DNA of 64,000 nt from Streptomyces sclerotialus (lineage in GTDB: Bacteria; Actinomycetota; Actinomycetes; Streptomycetales; Streptomycetaceae), in NCBI GenBank assembly GCA_000719105.1, contig JODX01000023.1:1-64000 (forward strand), in the 5' to 3' direction. The notes under the pieces are model-generated. The model worked only from the letters and a program-made list of their open reading frames with translations. It had not been told where the DNA came from and ran no database searches. Positions 54,237-62,477 of this stretch are shown one piece after another. Position numbers and translations under genes: made by a program. How positions within the stretch are numbered: the first letter of the stretch is position 1; each line of letters opens with the position of its first letter.

Positions 54237-55457
54237 TCACGGCGTACGGCGTACGACGAGGGCCGCGTTGAAGCCGCCGTGGCCCCGTGCGAGCACCAGG
54301 GCGCTGCGCAGGTCAGCCTCCCGGGGAGCCCCGGTGACCAGGTCGATCGGGTGGCCGGCGGCGGCCTCGATGACGTTCGCGGTGGGTGGGATCACCCTGT
54401 CGCGCAGGGCGAGCAGGGCGGTGGCCACGTCGAGGGCGGCGCCGCCGGCGAGCAGCCGTCCGGTCATCGTCTTGGGCGCGGTCACCGGTACGGCACGCGG
54501 ACCGAACACCTCCGCCAGGGCCTCGGCCTCGGCCCGGTCCAGGTCCGGGACGCCGGCGGCGTCCGCGAAGACGACGTCGATGCCGTCGGGGGTGAGCCCG
54601 GCGTCGGCGATGGCGTTGCGGGCGGCCCTGGCCAGGCCCGGCGGACGGCCCGAGCCGGGAGCCGGGTCGAGGGTGGCGGCGTACCCGGCGATCTCGCCGT
54701 AGACGTGCGCCGCGCCACGCTCACGGGCCGAGTCGAGGTTCTCGGCGACCAGGATCGCACCGCCCTCCCCCGGTACGTAGCCGCGGGCGTCGGCGGAGAA
54801 CGGCAGGTAGGCGCGGGCCGGGTCCTGCCCGGTGCTCATCAGGCCGGAGGCGAGCTGCGGGACCCAGCCCCAGGGGCACAGTCCCGCGTCGACGCCTCCG
54901 GAGACGACCGCCTGGAATCCCTTGCGGACATGGCGGCGGGCCTGGCCGATCGAGTCGATGCCGCCGGCCTGCTCGGTGAGCAGGACGCCGCTGGGCCCGC
55001 GCAGCTTGTGCCGGATGGAGATCTGGCCGGTGTTGACGGCGTAGAACCAGGCGAAGGACTGGTAGGCGCTGACGTGTTCCTTCCCCTTGCTCCACAGGTT
55101 CTGCAGCTCGCGCTGGCCGAACTCGACGGCGCCGCCGGAGGCGGAGGTGACCGCGCCCATGGCGTACTCGGGCAGTTCGCCGCTGTCGAGGCCGGCGTCC
55201 TTCAGGGCCCATTCGGCGGCGGCCAGGGCGAGGCGGGTCATGTGGTCGGTCTGCGGCATGAGACGGCTGGGGATGTGCTCCTCGGCGACGAACCCCGGGA
55301 CCTCGCCGGCGAGCCGGGCCGGGTACTGGGTGGCGTCGAAGCGGCTGACCGGGGCGATGCCCGACTCGCCGGCAAGGGTCGCCTTCCAGTAGTCGTCGGT
55401 GCCCAGCCCGTTGGGGGCGACGACGCCGAGGCCGGTCACCACGGTGGTCGTGGTCAT
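54237..55457 (-). CDS. Ketosynthase beta subunit / chain length factor (KS-beta)
   Basis: A 406-residue thiolase-fold protein. The active-site Cys of KS is replaced by Gln163 in [10 protein letters not shown], the hallmark of KS-beta/CLF. It dimerises with KS-alpha, decarboxylates malonyl-ACP and sets chain length. ATG 55457 overlaps the KS-alpha stop by four bases (ATGA), the near-universal coupling in aromatic PKS clusters. Confidence 0.96.
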   Translation of the reverse strand: MTTTTVVTGLGVVAPNGLGTDDYWKATLAGESGIAPVSRFDATQYPARLAGEVPGFVAEEHIPSRLMPQTDHMTRLALAAAEWALKDAGLDSGELPEYAMGAVTSASGGAVEFGQRELQNLWSKGKEHVSAYQSFAWFYAVNTGQISIRHKLRGPSGVLLTEQAGGIDSIGQARRHVRKGFQAVVSGGVDAGLCPWGWVPQLASGLMSTGQDPARAYLPFSADARGYVPGEGGAILVAENLDSARERGAAHVYGEIAGYAATLDPAPGSGRPPGLARAARNAIADAGLTPDGIDVVFADAAGVPDLDRAEAEALAEVFGPRAVPVTAPKTMTGRLLAGGAALDVATALLALRDRVIPPTANVIEAAAGHPIDLVTGAPREADLRSALVLARGHGGFNAALVVRRTP

Positions 55458-56719
55458 GCGATGCTCCTCTCCGGTCGCGCGAGGACCATCGCGCTCTGGA
55501 AGCCGCCGAAGCCGCTGCCGACGCTGAGGACGACGTCCGTCTGCTTCTCCCGGGCGGTCAGCGGGATGTAGTCGAGGTCGAGTTCGGGGTCCGGCTCGTG
55601 CAGGTTGGCGGTGGGCGGCAGCACGCCGTGCTCCATGGCGAGGGCGCAGGCGGCGATCTCCAGGGAGCCGATCGCGCCGAGCGAGTGCCCGATCATCGAC
55701 TTGATGGAGCTGACCGGGGTCCGGTAGGCGTGCTCACCCAGGCTGCGCTTGAACGCGCCCGTCTCGTGGCGGTCGTTCATCTTGGTGCCGGAGCCGTGCG
55801 CGTTGATGTAGTCGATCGTGGTCGCGTCGAGCCGGGCCTCGGCGAGGGCGGCGTCGATGGCCTCGGACATCTCGCGGCCGTCGGGCTTGAGGCCGGTCAT
55901 GTGGTAGGCGTTGCAGCGCTGGGCGAAGCCGGCGATCTCGGCGTAGATGTGCGCGCCGCGGCGCCGTGCGCTCTCCAGCTCCTCCAGCACCAGGACGGCG
56001 GCGCCCTCCCCCAGAACCAGGCCGCTGCGGGTCCGGTCGAAGGGGCGGCAGGCGCTCTCGGGGGTGTCGTTGCGGGGGCTGGTGGCGAGGATGGCGTCGA
56101 AACAGGCCGAGGTGATCGGGGAGATCGGGGCCTCGGTCGCGCCGGCGATCATCACGTCGCAGGTGCCCTCGCGGATGAGTTCGACCGCGTGGCCGAGGGA
56201 GTCGAGGCCGGAGGTGCAGCCCGTCGAGACGACGGCGGCGGGTCCTTCGGCGCCGGCCGCGTGGCCGACCTCGGCGGCCATCGAGCTGGGCACGAAGTGG
56301 CGGTACAGCTCGGGGACGGCGTACTCGTGGTCGACGAGCCACTTGCGGCCGCCGTCGCTGACCACGGCGTACTCGCGTTCCAGGCTGGTGGTGCAGCCGA
56401 CCGCGCTGCCGAGGGAGGTGCCGATCCGGCCCGGGTCGAGGGCGGAGGTGTCGAGGCCGCTGTCGGCGAGCGCCTCCCGGGTGGAGACGACCGCGAACTG
56501 CGCGGCCCGGTCCAGGCGCCGGGTCTCCTGCTGGGAGAGCCCGGCCGCCAGCGGGTCGAAGTCGCACTCGGCGGCGACCCGGGAGCGGAACGGGGAGGGG
56601 TCGTAGAAGCTGATGGTCCGGGTGGCGCTGCGGCCCGCGGTGAGCAGGTCCCAATACTCCTTGACGCCGATCCCGCCAGGGGCCACGACGCCCAGTCCGG
56701 TGATGGCAACTCGACGCAT
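55454..56719 (-). CDS. Ketosynthase alpha subunit (KS-alpha) of aromatic-type II PKS
   Basis: A 421-residue condensing enzyme. Nucleophile Cys168 is in [12 protein letters not shown]; catalytic His residues are in [11 protein letters not shown] and [29 protein letters not shown] and SIKSM are diagnostic of actinorhodin-like aromatic KS-alpha rather than fatty-acid FabF or highly reducing type II systems. The starter and product are not predictable from this alone. ATG 56719 follows AAGGCGAGG. It is 255 bases downstream of the carboxyltransferase gene, with hairpins between. Confidence 0.96.
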   Translation of the reverse strand: MRRVAITGLGVVAPGGIGVKEYWDLLTAGRSATRTISFYDPSPFRSRVAAECDFDPLAAGLSQQETRRLDRAAQFAVVSTREALADSGLDTSALDPGRIGTSLGSAVGCTTSLEREYAVVSDGGRKWLVDHEYAVPELYRHFVPSSMAAEVGHAAGAEGPAAVVSTGCTSGLDSLGHAVELIREGTCDVMIAGATEAPISPITSACFDAILATSPRNDTPESACRPFDRTRSGLVLGEGAAVLVLEELESARRRGAHIYAEIAGFAQRCNAYHMTGLKPDGREMSEAIDAALAEARLDATTIDYINAHGSGTKMNDRHETGAFKRSLGEHAYRTPVSSIKSMIGHSLGAIGSLEIAACALAMEHGVLPPTANLHEPDPELDLDYIPLTAREKQTDVVLSVGSGFGGFQSAMVLARPERSIA

Positions 56720-56944
56720 CGTCTACCTCGCCTTCGACGGGGCGGGGTGCATCGCGCACTCCCTGCCGGATGGAACTGTGCGGGCCACTGTCGATCCCTT
56801 CGTCCGGAGCACTGCGGTGTAGGCGGCCGGGGCTGCCGTGGATGGGAGCTCACCCCGGCCGGCCGGCCCGGACGGCCACCCGCTTGTGGCGTGTTGCCGT
56901 ATCCGGTGCATCCCATGGAACGTGCCGGTGCTCGACGGCCGCTC

Positions 56945-56973
56945 GCGTCCGCGTGGACGCTGCATCCATGCAG
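56945..56973 (-). terminator. Tandem hairpins directly after the carboxyltransferase stop
   Basis: Immediately past the stop the transcript can fold two stems: CTGCAT/ATGCAG (56960-56965 with 56968-56973) and GCGTCC/GGACGC (56945-56950 with 56955-56960). They may attenuate read-through into KS-alpha or stabilise the upstream message. The remaining bases to 56720 hold no gene, and I see no SARP-type repeat there. Confidence 0.45.
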
Positions 56974-56974
56974 G

Positions 56975-58564
56975 TCAGGTGGGGAGGTTGCCATGCTTGC
57001 GGGCGGGTACTTCGGCCTTTTTGCCACGCAGCATGGCCAGGGACCGGATCAGTACGGAGCGGGTTTCGGCCGGCTCGATGACGTCGTCCACCAGGCCGCG
57101 TTCGGCGGCGTAGTAGGGGTGCATCAGTTCGGTCCTGTACTCCTTGATGCGCTGCGCCCGTACGGCGTCGGGGTCGTCGGATGCGTTGATCTCCCGGCGG
57201 AAGATGACGTTCGCGGCGCCCTCGGCGCCCATCACGGCGATCTCGTTGGTGGGCCAGGCGAAGGACAGGTCGCAGCCGATGGAGCGGGAGTCCATGACGA
57301 TGTAGGCGCCGCCGTACGCCTTGCGCAGCACCACGGAGATGCGGGGCACGGTGGCGTTGCAGTAGGCGTACAGCAGTTTCGCGCCGTGCCGGATGATGCC
57401 GTGGTGCTCCTGGTCGACGCCCGGCAGGAAGCCCGGTACGTCGACGAGGGTGACCAGCGGGATGTTGAAGGCGTCGCAGGTCGACACGAACCGGGCGGCC
57501 TTCTCGCTGGCGTGGATGTCGAGGACGCCGGCGAGCACGGCGGGCTGGTTGGCGACGATGCCGACGGTGTGCCCGTCCAGGCGGGCGAGCGCGCACACCA
57601 CGTTGCGCGCCCACGCCTCGTGGACCTCGAAGTACTCGCCGTCGTCGGCGATCTCCTCGATGACGGCACGGATGTCGTAGGACCGTCCCGGCTCGGCGGG
57701 CACCAGGTCGCACAGCGCCTCCGTGCTCCGGTCCGCGGGGTCGTCGGCCGGTGCGGCGGGCGGCATCTCACGGTTGTTGGACGGCAGCAGCGAGATGAGG
57801 AAGCGGACGTCCTGGAGGCACTCGGTCTCGTCGTCGTACGCGAAGTGGCAGACGCCGGAGACCGTCGCGTGCGGCTCGGCGCCGCCGAGGCCGTTGTGGG
57901 TGATCTGCTCGCCGGTGACCGCCTGGACGACGTCGGGTCCGGTGATGAACATCTGGGCGGTCTCGCGCACCATGAACACGAAGTCGGTGAGCGCGGGCGA
58001 GTAGGCGGCGCCGCCCGCGCACGGGCCGAGCATCACGCTGATCTGCGGTATGACGCCGGAGGCCGCGACATTGCGGCGGAAGATCCCGCCGTAGCCGGCG
58101 AGCGCGGTGACGCCTTCCTGGATGCGGGCGCCCGCCCCGTCGTTGAGGGACACCAGGGGTGCTCCGGCCGCCTCGGCCAGGTCCATCACCTTGTGCACCT
58201 TGGCGGCGTGGGCCTCGCCGAGCGCCCCGGCGAAGACCCGGAAGTCATGGGCGTACGCGAAGACGGTACGGCCGTGCACCAGGCCCCAGCCGATGACCAC
58301 CCCGTCGCCGTGCGGCTTCCTGTCCTCCAGGCCGAAGCCGGTGGCGCGGTGCCGGCGCAGCGGTTCGATCTCGGTGAAGGTGCCCTCGTCGAAGAGGACC
58401 GCCAGCCGCTCGTGTGCGGTGAGCTTGTTCCTCGCGTGCTGGCGCCGGGTGGCTTCGGGATCGGGGCCGCGGCTCACTTCCTCTTTGATGCGGCGCAGCT
58501 CCGCGGCGGCTCGGCGCAGGTCAGGGGCGACGGTGGAGACCGCGAGGTCGTCGAGGATCGTCAT
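56975..58564 (-). CDS. Acyl-CoA carboxylase beta subunit (carboxyltransferase), PKS-associated
   Basis: A 529-residue AccD5/PccB-type carboxyltransferase with two crotonase-like halves. Oxyanion-hole motifs are LNDGAGARIQEG and PCAGGAAYSPAL in the first half, and VPGFLPGVDQEHHG and YGGAYIVMDSRS in the second. It makes malonyl- or methylmalonyl-CoA with a biotinylated alpha subunit encoded elsewhere, supplying extender units to the downstream PKS. ATG 58564 lies six bases after the -10 of a SARP-type promoter, so its mRNA is probably leaderless; no ribosome site is present. Confidence 0.93.
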   Translation of the reverse strand: MTILDDLAVSTVAPDLRRAAAELRRIKEEVSRGPDPEATRRQHARNKLTAHERLAVLFDEGTFTEIEPLRRHRATGFGLEDRKPHGDGVVIGWGLVHGRTVFAYAHDFRVFAGALGEAHAAKVHKVMDLAEAAGAPLVSLNDGAGARIQEGVTALAGYGGIFRRNVAASGVIPQISVMLGPCAGGAAYSPALTDFVFMVRETAQMFITGPDVVQAVTGEQITHNGLGGAEPHATVSGVCHFAYDDETECLQDVRFLISLLPSNNREMPPAAPADDPADRSTEALCDLVPAEPGRSYDIRAVIEEIADDGEYFEVHEAWARNVVCALARLDGHTVGIVANQPAVLAGVLDIHASEKAARFVSTCDAFNIPLVTLVDVPGFLPGVDQEHHGIIRHGAKLLYAYCNATVPRISVVLRKAYGGAYIVMDSRSIGCDLSFAWPTNEIAVMGAEGAANVIFRREINASDDPDAVRAQRIKEYRTELMHPYYAAERGLVDDVIEPAETRSVLIRSLAMLRGKKAEVPARKHGNLPT

Positions 58565-58570
58565 CGGCCG

Positions 58571-58602
58571 AAAGTAGGCCCGCTGCCTCGAACCTGCCTC
58601 GA
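58571..58602 (-). promoter_or_regulatory. SARP-dependent promoter with perfect heptamer direct repeat
   Basis: On the minus strand TCGAGGC occurs twice exactly (58602-58596 and 58591-58585), separated by AGGT, an 11-base period. Eight bases later comes the -10-like TACTTT (58576-58571). This is the architecture established for ActII-ORF4/RedD-type SARP targets (TCGA-containing heptamers at 11-base spacing, 8 bases before the -10). Six bases after the -10 lies the carboxyltransferase ATG. The SARP gene itself is immediately upstream. Confidence 0.8.
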
Positions 58603-58706
58603 GGCGGGGCGGCGGATCCGGCCGGCCGTCGGGAGCGGGGAACCGACGTGGCCGACCGCTCGCGGGATCCGCGGAATCGAACGCCCGCGGACGGGGGGCC
58701 GTCGGC

Positions 58707-59519
58707 TCAGCCCGCCGCGGAGAAGGGAATCCGATGGCGCAGGTCGGCGTCCAGTGCCGGGTCCGCGGAGAGGATCGACTGGTGCAACTGCTGCAGTCGG
58801 GGCGACGGCTCCAGGCCGAGCTCCTCGACGAGCGAACCGCGCAGCCGCTGATACGCCTCCAGGGCCCGCCAGGCCTTGTTCGAGCGATGCAGCGCGGTCA
58901 TCAGATGAGCGCAGAAGTCCTCGTGCATGGGGTGCTTGGCCACCAGCACCCGCAGTTCGGGCACGATCGCGGCGTGCCGTCCGAGACGCAGATCGGCCTC
59001 TATTCGCAGCTCCAGCGCCGCCATCCGGTCCTCTTCCAGCCGCAGCGCCTCCAGTTCGAGCACGCTGCCCACCGGTACGTCCACGAGCGCCGGCCCCTGC
59101 CACAGGTCCAGGGCTCTGCGCAGCAGCTCCGCGGAGGTCCGGTAGTCGGCCGCCTCATGGGCGTCCCGGCCGGAGGCACACAGCTGCTCGAACTCCTGGA
59201 CGTCGATCTGTCCCGGTTGCACCTCGAGGAGGTAGCCGCCGTGCTGGGTGACGAGGATGTCCTTGGGCTGCCGGCTCGCGCCGCCCTCCAGGGCGGCCGC
59301 TATCTTGCGTCGCAGCTGGAGGATGTACGTCTGCAGGGTGGTGGCGGCGCTGCGGGGTATGTCCTCGCCCCACACCTCCTCCATCAGAGTCGGCACCGTG
59401 ACGACGCGTCCGCTCTGCAGAGCGAGCAGGGCGAGAATCTGCCGCGGCTTGGCGGCACTCGGCACCACCGACACGCCGTTCAGTTCGGCCGTGAGACGAC
59501 CCAGTACCGTGATGTCCAT
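58707..59519 (-). CDS. SARP-family pathway-specific activator
   Basis: A 270-residue ActII-ORF4/RedD-size regulator. The N-terminal winged helix (MDITVLGRLTAELNG; SAAKPRQILALLALQSGRVV) has the recognition-helix region TLQTYILQLRRKI. A bacterial transcriptional activation domain spans ~110-260 (DVQEFEQLC; LEAYQRLRGSLVEELGLEPSP). There is no ATPase extension, unlike the AfsR-type protein at 18 kb. ATG 59519 follows GGGAG. It lies just upstream of the carboxyltransferase/PKS operon on the same strand and its presumed binding repeats are at 58585-58602. Confidence 0.93.
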   Translation of the reverse strand: MDITVLGRLTAELNGVSVVPSAAKPRQILALLALQSGRVVTVPTLMEEVWGEDIPRSAATTLQTYILQLRRKIAAALEGGASRQPKDILVTQHGGYLLEVQPGQIDVQEFEQLCASGRDAHEAADYRTSAELLRRALDLWQGPALVDVPVGSVLELEALRLEEDRMAALELRIEADLRLGRHAAIVPELRVLVAKHPMHEDFCAHLMTALHRSNKAWRALEAYQRLRGSLVEELGLEPSPRLQQLHQSILSADPALDADLRHRIPFSAAG

Positions 59520-59811
59520 GTGATCACTCTCCCGTCTCGCGCGGGCCCTGCCCGCCCCCGTCCTACACGGGTGCTGCCGTCGGCCAAGGAGCCGGCGGTC
59601 GCTGCCTCCCGAGCAAGGCAAGAGCTTCGCAGCAGCCGGGATCGAGTCACAGTGCGCGGGTCATGAAGAGGCCTATGAAAATGTCATACCGCGATGATGA
59701 CGGCCACACTGTGCGGCTCGAAAGAGCGCCCATCAGAATGCGAGGACGCGGGACGCCGAACGAATTCCCGATTCGCAGCGCTTCTCAACACTCATGACTC
59801 TGGAGGGTTCC
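59520..59811. other. Divergent control region between SARP gene and precursor-peptide gene
   Basis: These 292 bases lack any supported gene. A markedly AT-richer island (about 59665-59700, containing CTATGAAAATGTCATACC) probably holds promoter or operator elements. I find no TCGA heptamer pair at 11-base spacing here, so the precursor operon may use another regulator, for example the downstream two-component system. Confidence 0.6.
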
Positions 59812-60117
59812 ATGAGCACGTTGACCATCCCCGCCCAGGCCCGTCCGGCCGCACCGTCCGCGCAGGAACACCGCATCGCACTCCTCACGGCCCGGGCAGG
59901 GCTCGAACCCGAGCTGGCCGAGCGCTACCTCACCGACCCGGTGTCGGTTCTCGCGGAGTTCGGGGTGGTGGCGGCGGAACCCGTCTACCTGGCAGAAGCC
60001 GGTGCAGCACCGTTTCTGCTGGAGGACCTCGACCAGGGGGACACGACCGTCAGCTACAACAGCTGGCTGTGCGGCCAGCAGGTCCCGTTCGCCGGCTCCG
60101 GAACCACCGCCGCATGA
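59812..60117 (+). CDS. Putative TOMM/azole-RiPP precursor peptide with nitrile-hydratase-like leader
   Basis: A 101-residue peptide. The leader contains ERYLTDPVSVLAEFGV (residues 37-52), resembling the NHLP leader family (…DPxxxLxExG…), then EPVYLAEAG. After the acidic patch LLEDLDQGD (69-77), the tail is rich in cyclisable residues: Thr78, Thr79, Ser81, Ser84, Cys87, Ser96, Thr98 and Thr99. This tail is the proposed core. ATG 59812 follows GGAGGG by five bases; an in-frame ATG at 59794 has no site. Its stop overlaps the start of the cyclodehydratase gene (ATGA). Cleavage site and product are inferred only. Confidence 0.75.
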   Translation: MSTLTIPAQARPAAPSAQEHRIALLTARAGLEPELAERYLTDPVSVLAEFGVVAAEPVYLAEAGAAPFLLEDLDQGDTTVSYNSWLCGQQVPFAGSGTTAA

Positions 60118-62390
60118 GCAGATCCCCCCTGCCCCGGGCGGCACCGCCGGTGGGATTCAAGCCCCACCTGCGCGTCGAGGTCATCGGCGGAGAGGCCGTG
60201 TACCTGCTGTCGGAGCGCGGTACGACCGCCCTGCACGGCCCGCATGTCGAGGTCATCGCCCCGCTGCTCGACGGGACCCGGTCCCTGGAGGCCGTCCTCC
60301 AGGAGGCCGCGGCCGTGGTGGACGTCGCCACGGCGGGCCGGACGATCGCCGCCCTCGCCGAAGCCCAACTCATCGGGTATCGCGCTGTGTCGGCGGACGC
60401 CGCGGCCGAGGCGTACTGGGAACTGTCCGGACTGAACGGCGCCGGTGCGGAGGCGGCGCTGCGCGGTACACCGGTGCAGCTCCTGGTGCTGGGCCGTACG
60501 GACCCCGGTCCCGTTCGCGAGGAGTGCCTCGCCGCCGGTCTCACCCTGGCCGACGAGGAACGGTCCGCCGCGTTCACGCTGGTCGTGTGCGACGACTACC
60601 TGGACCCGGCGCTGGCCGACGTGGACGCACGGCACCGGGCCGCGGGCCGGCCCTGGCTGCTCGCCAAGCCGTGCGGTGTGGAGGCATGGGTGGGTCCGGT
60701 GTTCGGCATTCCCGACCGGGCCTGCTGGTGGTGCCTCACGCACCGGCTGCGCGGTCACCGCGCCACTCAGGCGCCGGTGCAGCGGATGCTCGGGCTGCCC
60801 GGCCCGGTGCCGCTTCCGCGGGCCTACCTGGCGTCCGTCCGCTCGCTGGGGCTGCAGACCGCCGCTCTGGAGACGATGAAGTGGGTCGCCGGGATGCGCC
60901 ACGCCGAGCAGGCCGCCCTGTGCGCTCTGGACACCCGCACCCTGCGCACGCGCCACCACCCGGTGACCCGGCGCCCCCAGTGCCCCGCATGCGGGGATCC
61001 CGGTCTGGTCGCGGCGGCCGTGCGACGCCCGGTGGTCTTCGTCTCGCGTCCGAAGTCGGGCACCGCAGGCGGCGGTCACCGGGCTCTGCCGCCCGAGAGC
61101 GTGCTCTCCCGCTACCGGCACCTGGTCGATCCGCTCACCGGTGTGGTGCCGGAGCTGCGACCCGCCCCGGGCACTCCCGAGGGTCTCAACCGCTATGTCT
61201 CCGGACGCAATCGCGCGCTGCGCGCCGACTCCCTCGCCGCCTTGCGGCACGGGCTGCGCAGCCACAGCGGCGGCAAGGGAATCACGCCGCTGGAGGCCGA
61301 GGTCGGCGCGCTGTGCGAGGCGGTCGAGCGCTACAGCGCGACCCGGCAGGGGGACGAGCCGGTCGTCGTCGACACCCTCGCGGGGCTCGGCGAGGACGCA
61401 CTGCACCCCAATGCCTGCCAGTTGTACGCGGACCGGCAGTTCGCCGAGCGAGCGCGCTGGAACCGCTCGGCCGCAGCGTTCCAGCAGGTTCCGCCGGCCT
61501 TCGACCCGCACACTCCCACGGAGTGGACCCCCGTGTGGTCGGTGACCGCGGGCACCCACCGGCTGCTGCCCACCTCGATGCTGTACTTCGGCCCGGCACC
61601 CGGCCGGCGGCCGTCGGCGCCGTGGGCCGACTCCAACGGCAACGCGGCCGGGAGCAGTCTCGAGGACGCGGCGCTCCAGGGTTTCCTCGAAGTGGTCGAG
61701 CGCGACGCGGTGGCCCTGTGGTGGTACAACCGCACGCGCCGGCCCGCCGTCGACCTGGATGCCTTTGACGAGCCCTGGCTGGCCGGAGCCCGAGTGGCGT
61801 ACGCGAGGACGGGCCGTGACATGTGGGTCCTCGACCTCACCGCGGACTTCGGCATTCCGGTCATGGCAGCCGTCTCCTGCCGCAATAGCGCGGACGGGGC
61901 GCCACGGCGCATCTGCTTCGGATTCGGCGCGCATTTCGACCCGCGTACGGCACTGCGTCGCGCGGTGACCGAGATGGCACAGCTGTTGCCGCCGCCGGAC
62001 ACGGAAGCGGAAGGTGAGTTCGCCTCCCTCCACCCGGAACTGGCCTCCTGGTGGGTGAAGGCGACCACCCGGAATCAGCCATATCTCGTCCCGGACCCGG
62101 CCGAGTCACCGCGTACTCCCGCGAATTACGTCTGCGAAGCACACACGGATCTGCACAACGACCTCACGGTGGCGCAGAGCCTGGTGCGGGATCGAGGCAT
62201 GGAACTGCTCGTCCTCGATCAGACTCGCCCTGACGTGCGACTTCCCGTGGTCAAGGTGATCGTTCCGGGGATGCGTCACTTCTGGGCCAGGTTCGCGCCC
62301 GGGCGTCTCTACGACGTCCCGGTGACGCTCGGCCATGTCAGGTCCGCGACGCGTTACGACGACCTCAACCCGATTCCGCTGTTCGTTTGA
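60114..62390 (+). CDS. Fused TOMM cyclodehydratase (RRE/E1-like plus YcaO)
   Basis: A 758-residue protein. Residues ~12-90 are a PqqD-like leader-binding domain. Residues ~115-345 are an E1/ThiF-like scaffold with the zinc cysteines C204/C207 (CWWC) and C290/C293 (CPAC). Residues ~350-758 are the YcaO domain (GLNRYVSG, SGGKG, EAEVGALCEAVERYS, ERDAVALWWYN). The C-terminus NPIPLFV approximates the proline-rich end of azoline-forming YcaO proteins. The fusion resembles TruD-like enzymes that cyclise Cys/Ser/Thr with ATP. ATG 60114 is coupled to the precursor gene. No FMN dehydrogenase is visible, so azolines may stay unoxidised or the gene lies to the right. Confidence 0.92.
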   Translation: MSRSPLPRAAPPVGFKPHLRVEVIGGEAVYLLSERGTTALHGPHVEVIAPLLDGTRSLEAVLQEAAAVVDVATAGRTIAALAEAQLIGYRAVSADAAAEAYWELSGLNGAGAEAALRGTPVQLLVLGRTDPGPVREECLAAGLTLADEERSAAFTLVVCDDYLDPALADVDARHRAAGRPWLLAKPCGVEAWVGPVFGIPDRACWWCLTHRLRGHRATQAPVQRMLGLPGPVPLPRAYLASVRSLGLQTAALETMKWVAGMRHAEQAALCALDTRTLRTRHHPVTRRPQCPACGDPGLVAAAVRRPVVFVSRPKSGTAGGGHRALPPESVLSRYRHLVDPLTGVVPELRPAPGTPEGLNRYVSGRNRALRADSLAALRHGLRSHSGGKGITPLEAEVGALCEAVERYSATRQGDEPVVVDTLAGLGEDALHPNACQLYADRQFAERARWNRSAAAFQQVPPAFDPHTPTEWTPVWSVTAGTHRLLPTSMLYFGPAPGRRPSAPWADSNGNAAGSSLEDAALQGFLEVVERDAVALWWYNRTRRPAVDLDAFDEPWLAGARVAYARTGRDMWVLDLTADFGIPVMAAVSCRNSADGAPRRICFGFGAHFDPRTALRRAVTEMAQLLPPPDTEAEGEFASLHPELASWWVKATTRNQPYLVPDPAESPRTPANYVCEAHTDLHNDLTVAQSLVRDRGMELLVLDQTRPDVRLPVVKVIVPGMRHFWARFAPGRLYDVPVTLGHVRSATRYDDLNPIPLFV

Positions 62391-62411
62391 GATCGGCATA
62401 TGACACCGATC
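62391..62411 (+). terminator. Hairpin directly after the cyclodehydratase stop
   Basis: GATCGG (62391-62396) and CCGATC (62406-62411) flank a 9-base AT-rich loop, starting at the base after the stop codon. A short stem without T-run; it may attenuate read-through to the kinase gene or serve as a regulator site. Confidence 0.35.
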
Positions 62412-62477
62412 GGTGGCCCGTTCCTGCCGTGAGCCATACCATTGCGTCCCGCCAGGGTCCCGGGGGAGGAGGTCAGG

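Noticed and set aside
54237..56719. Spore-pigment (whiE-like) or fatty-acid assignment for the ketosynthases
   Set aside because: No cyclase, aromatase or monooxygenase genes of whiE order are present. The Gln-containing KS-beta excludes FabF, and a SARP gene with dedicated AT does not fit a spore-pigment locus.
56720..56944. A second SARP box upstream of KS-alpha
   Set aside because: A single TCGACAG-like word is present but no second heptamer at 11-base spacing, so not called.
55598..59251. A 1217-codon plus-strand open frame across the PKS genes
   Set aside because: Antisense shadow of KS-alpha, carboxyltransferase and SARP genes; composition is Gly/Val/Arg-rich without domains.
59520..59811. 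SARP heptamers upstream of the precursor-peptide gene
   Set aside because: Isolated TCGAGTC and TCGAAAG words occur, but not in a direct pair at 11-base period.
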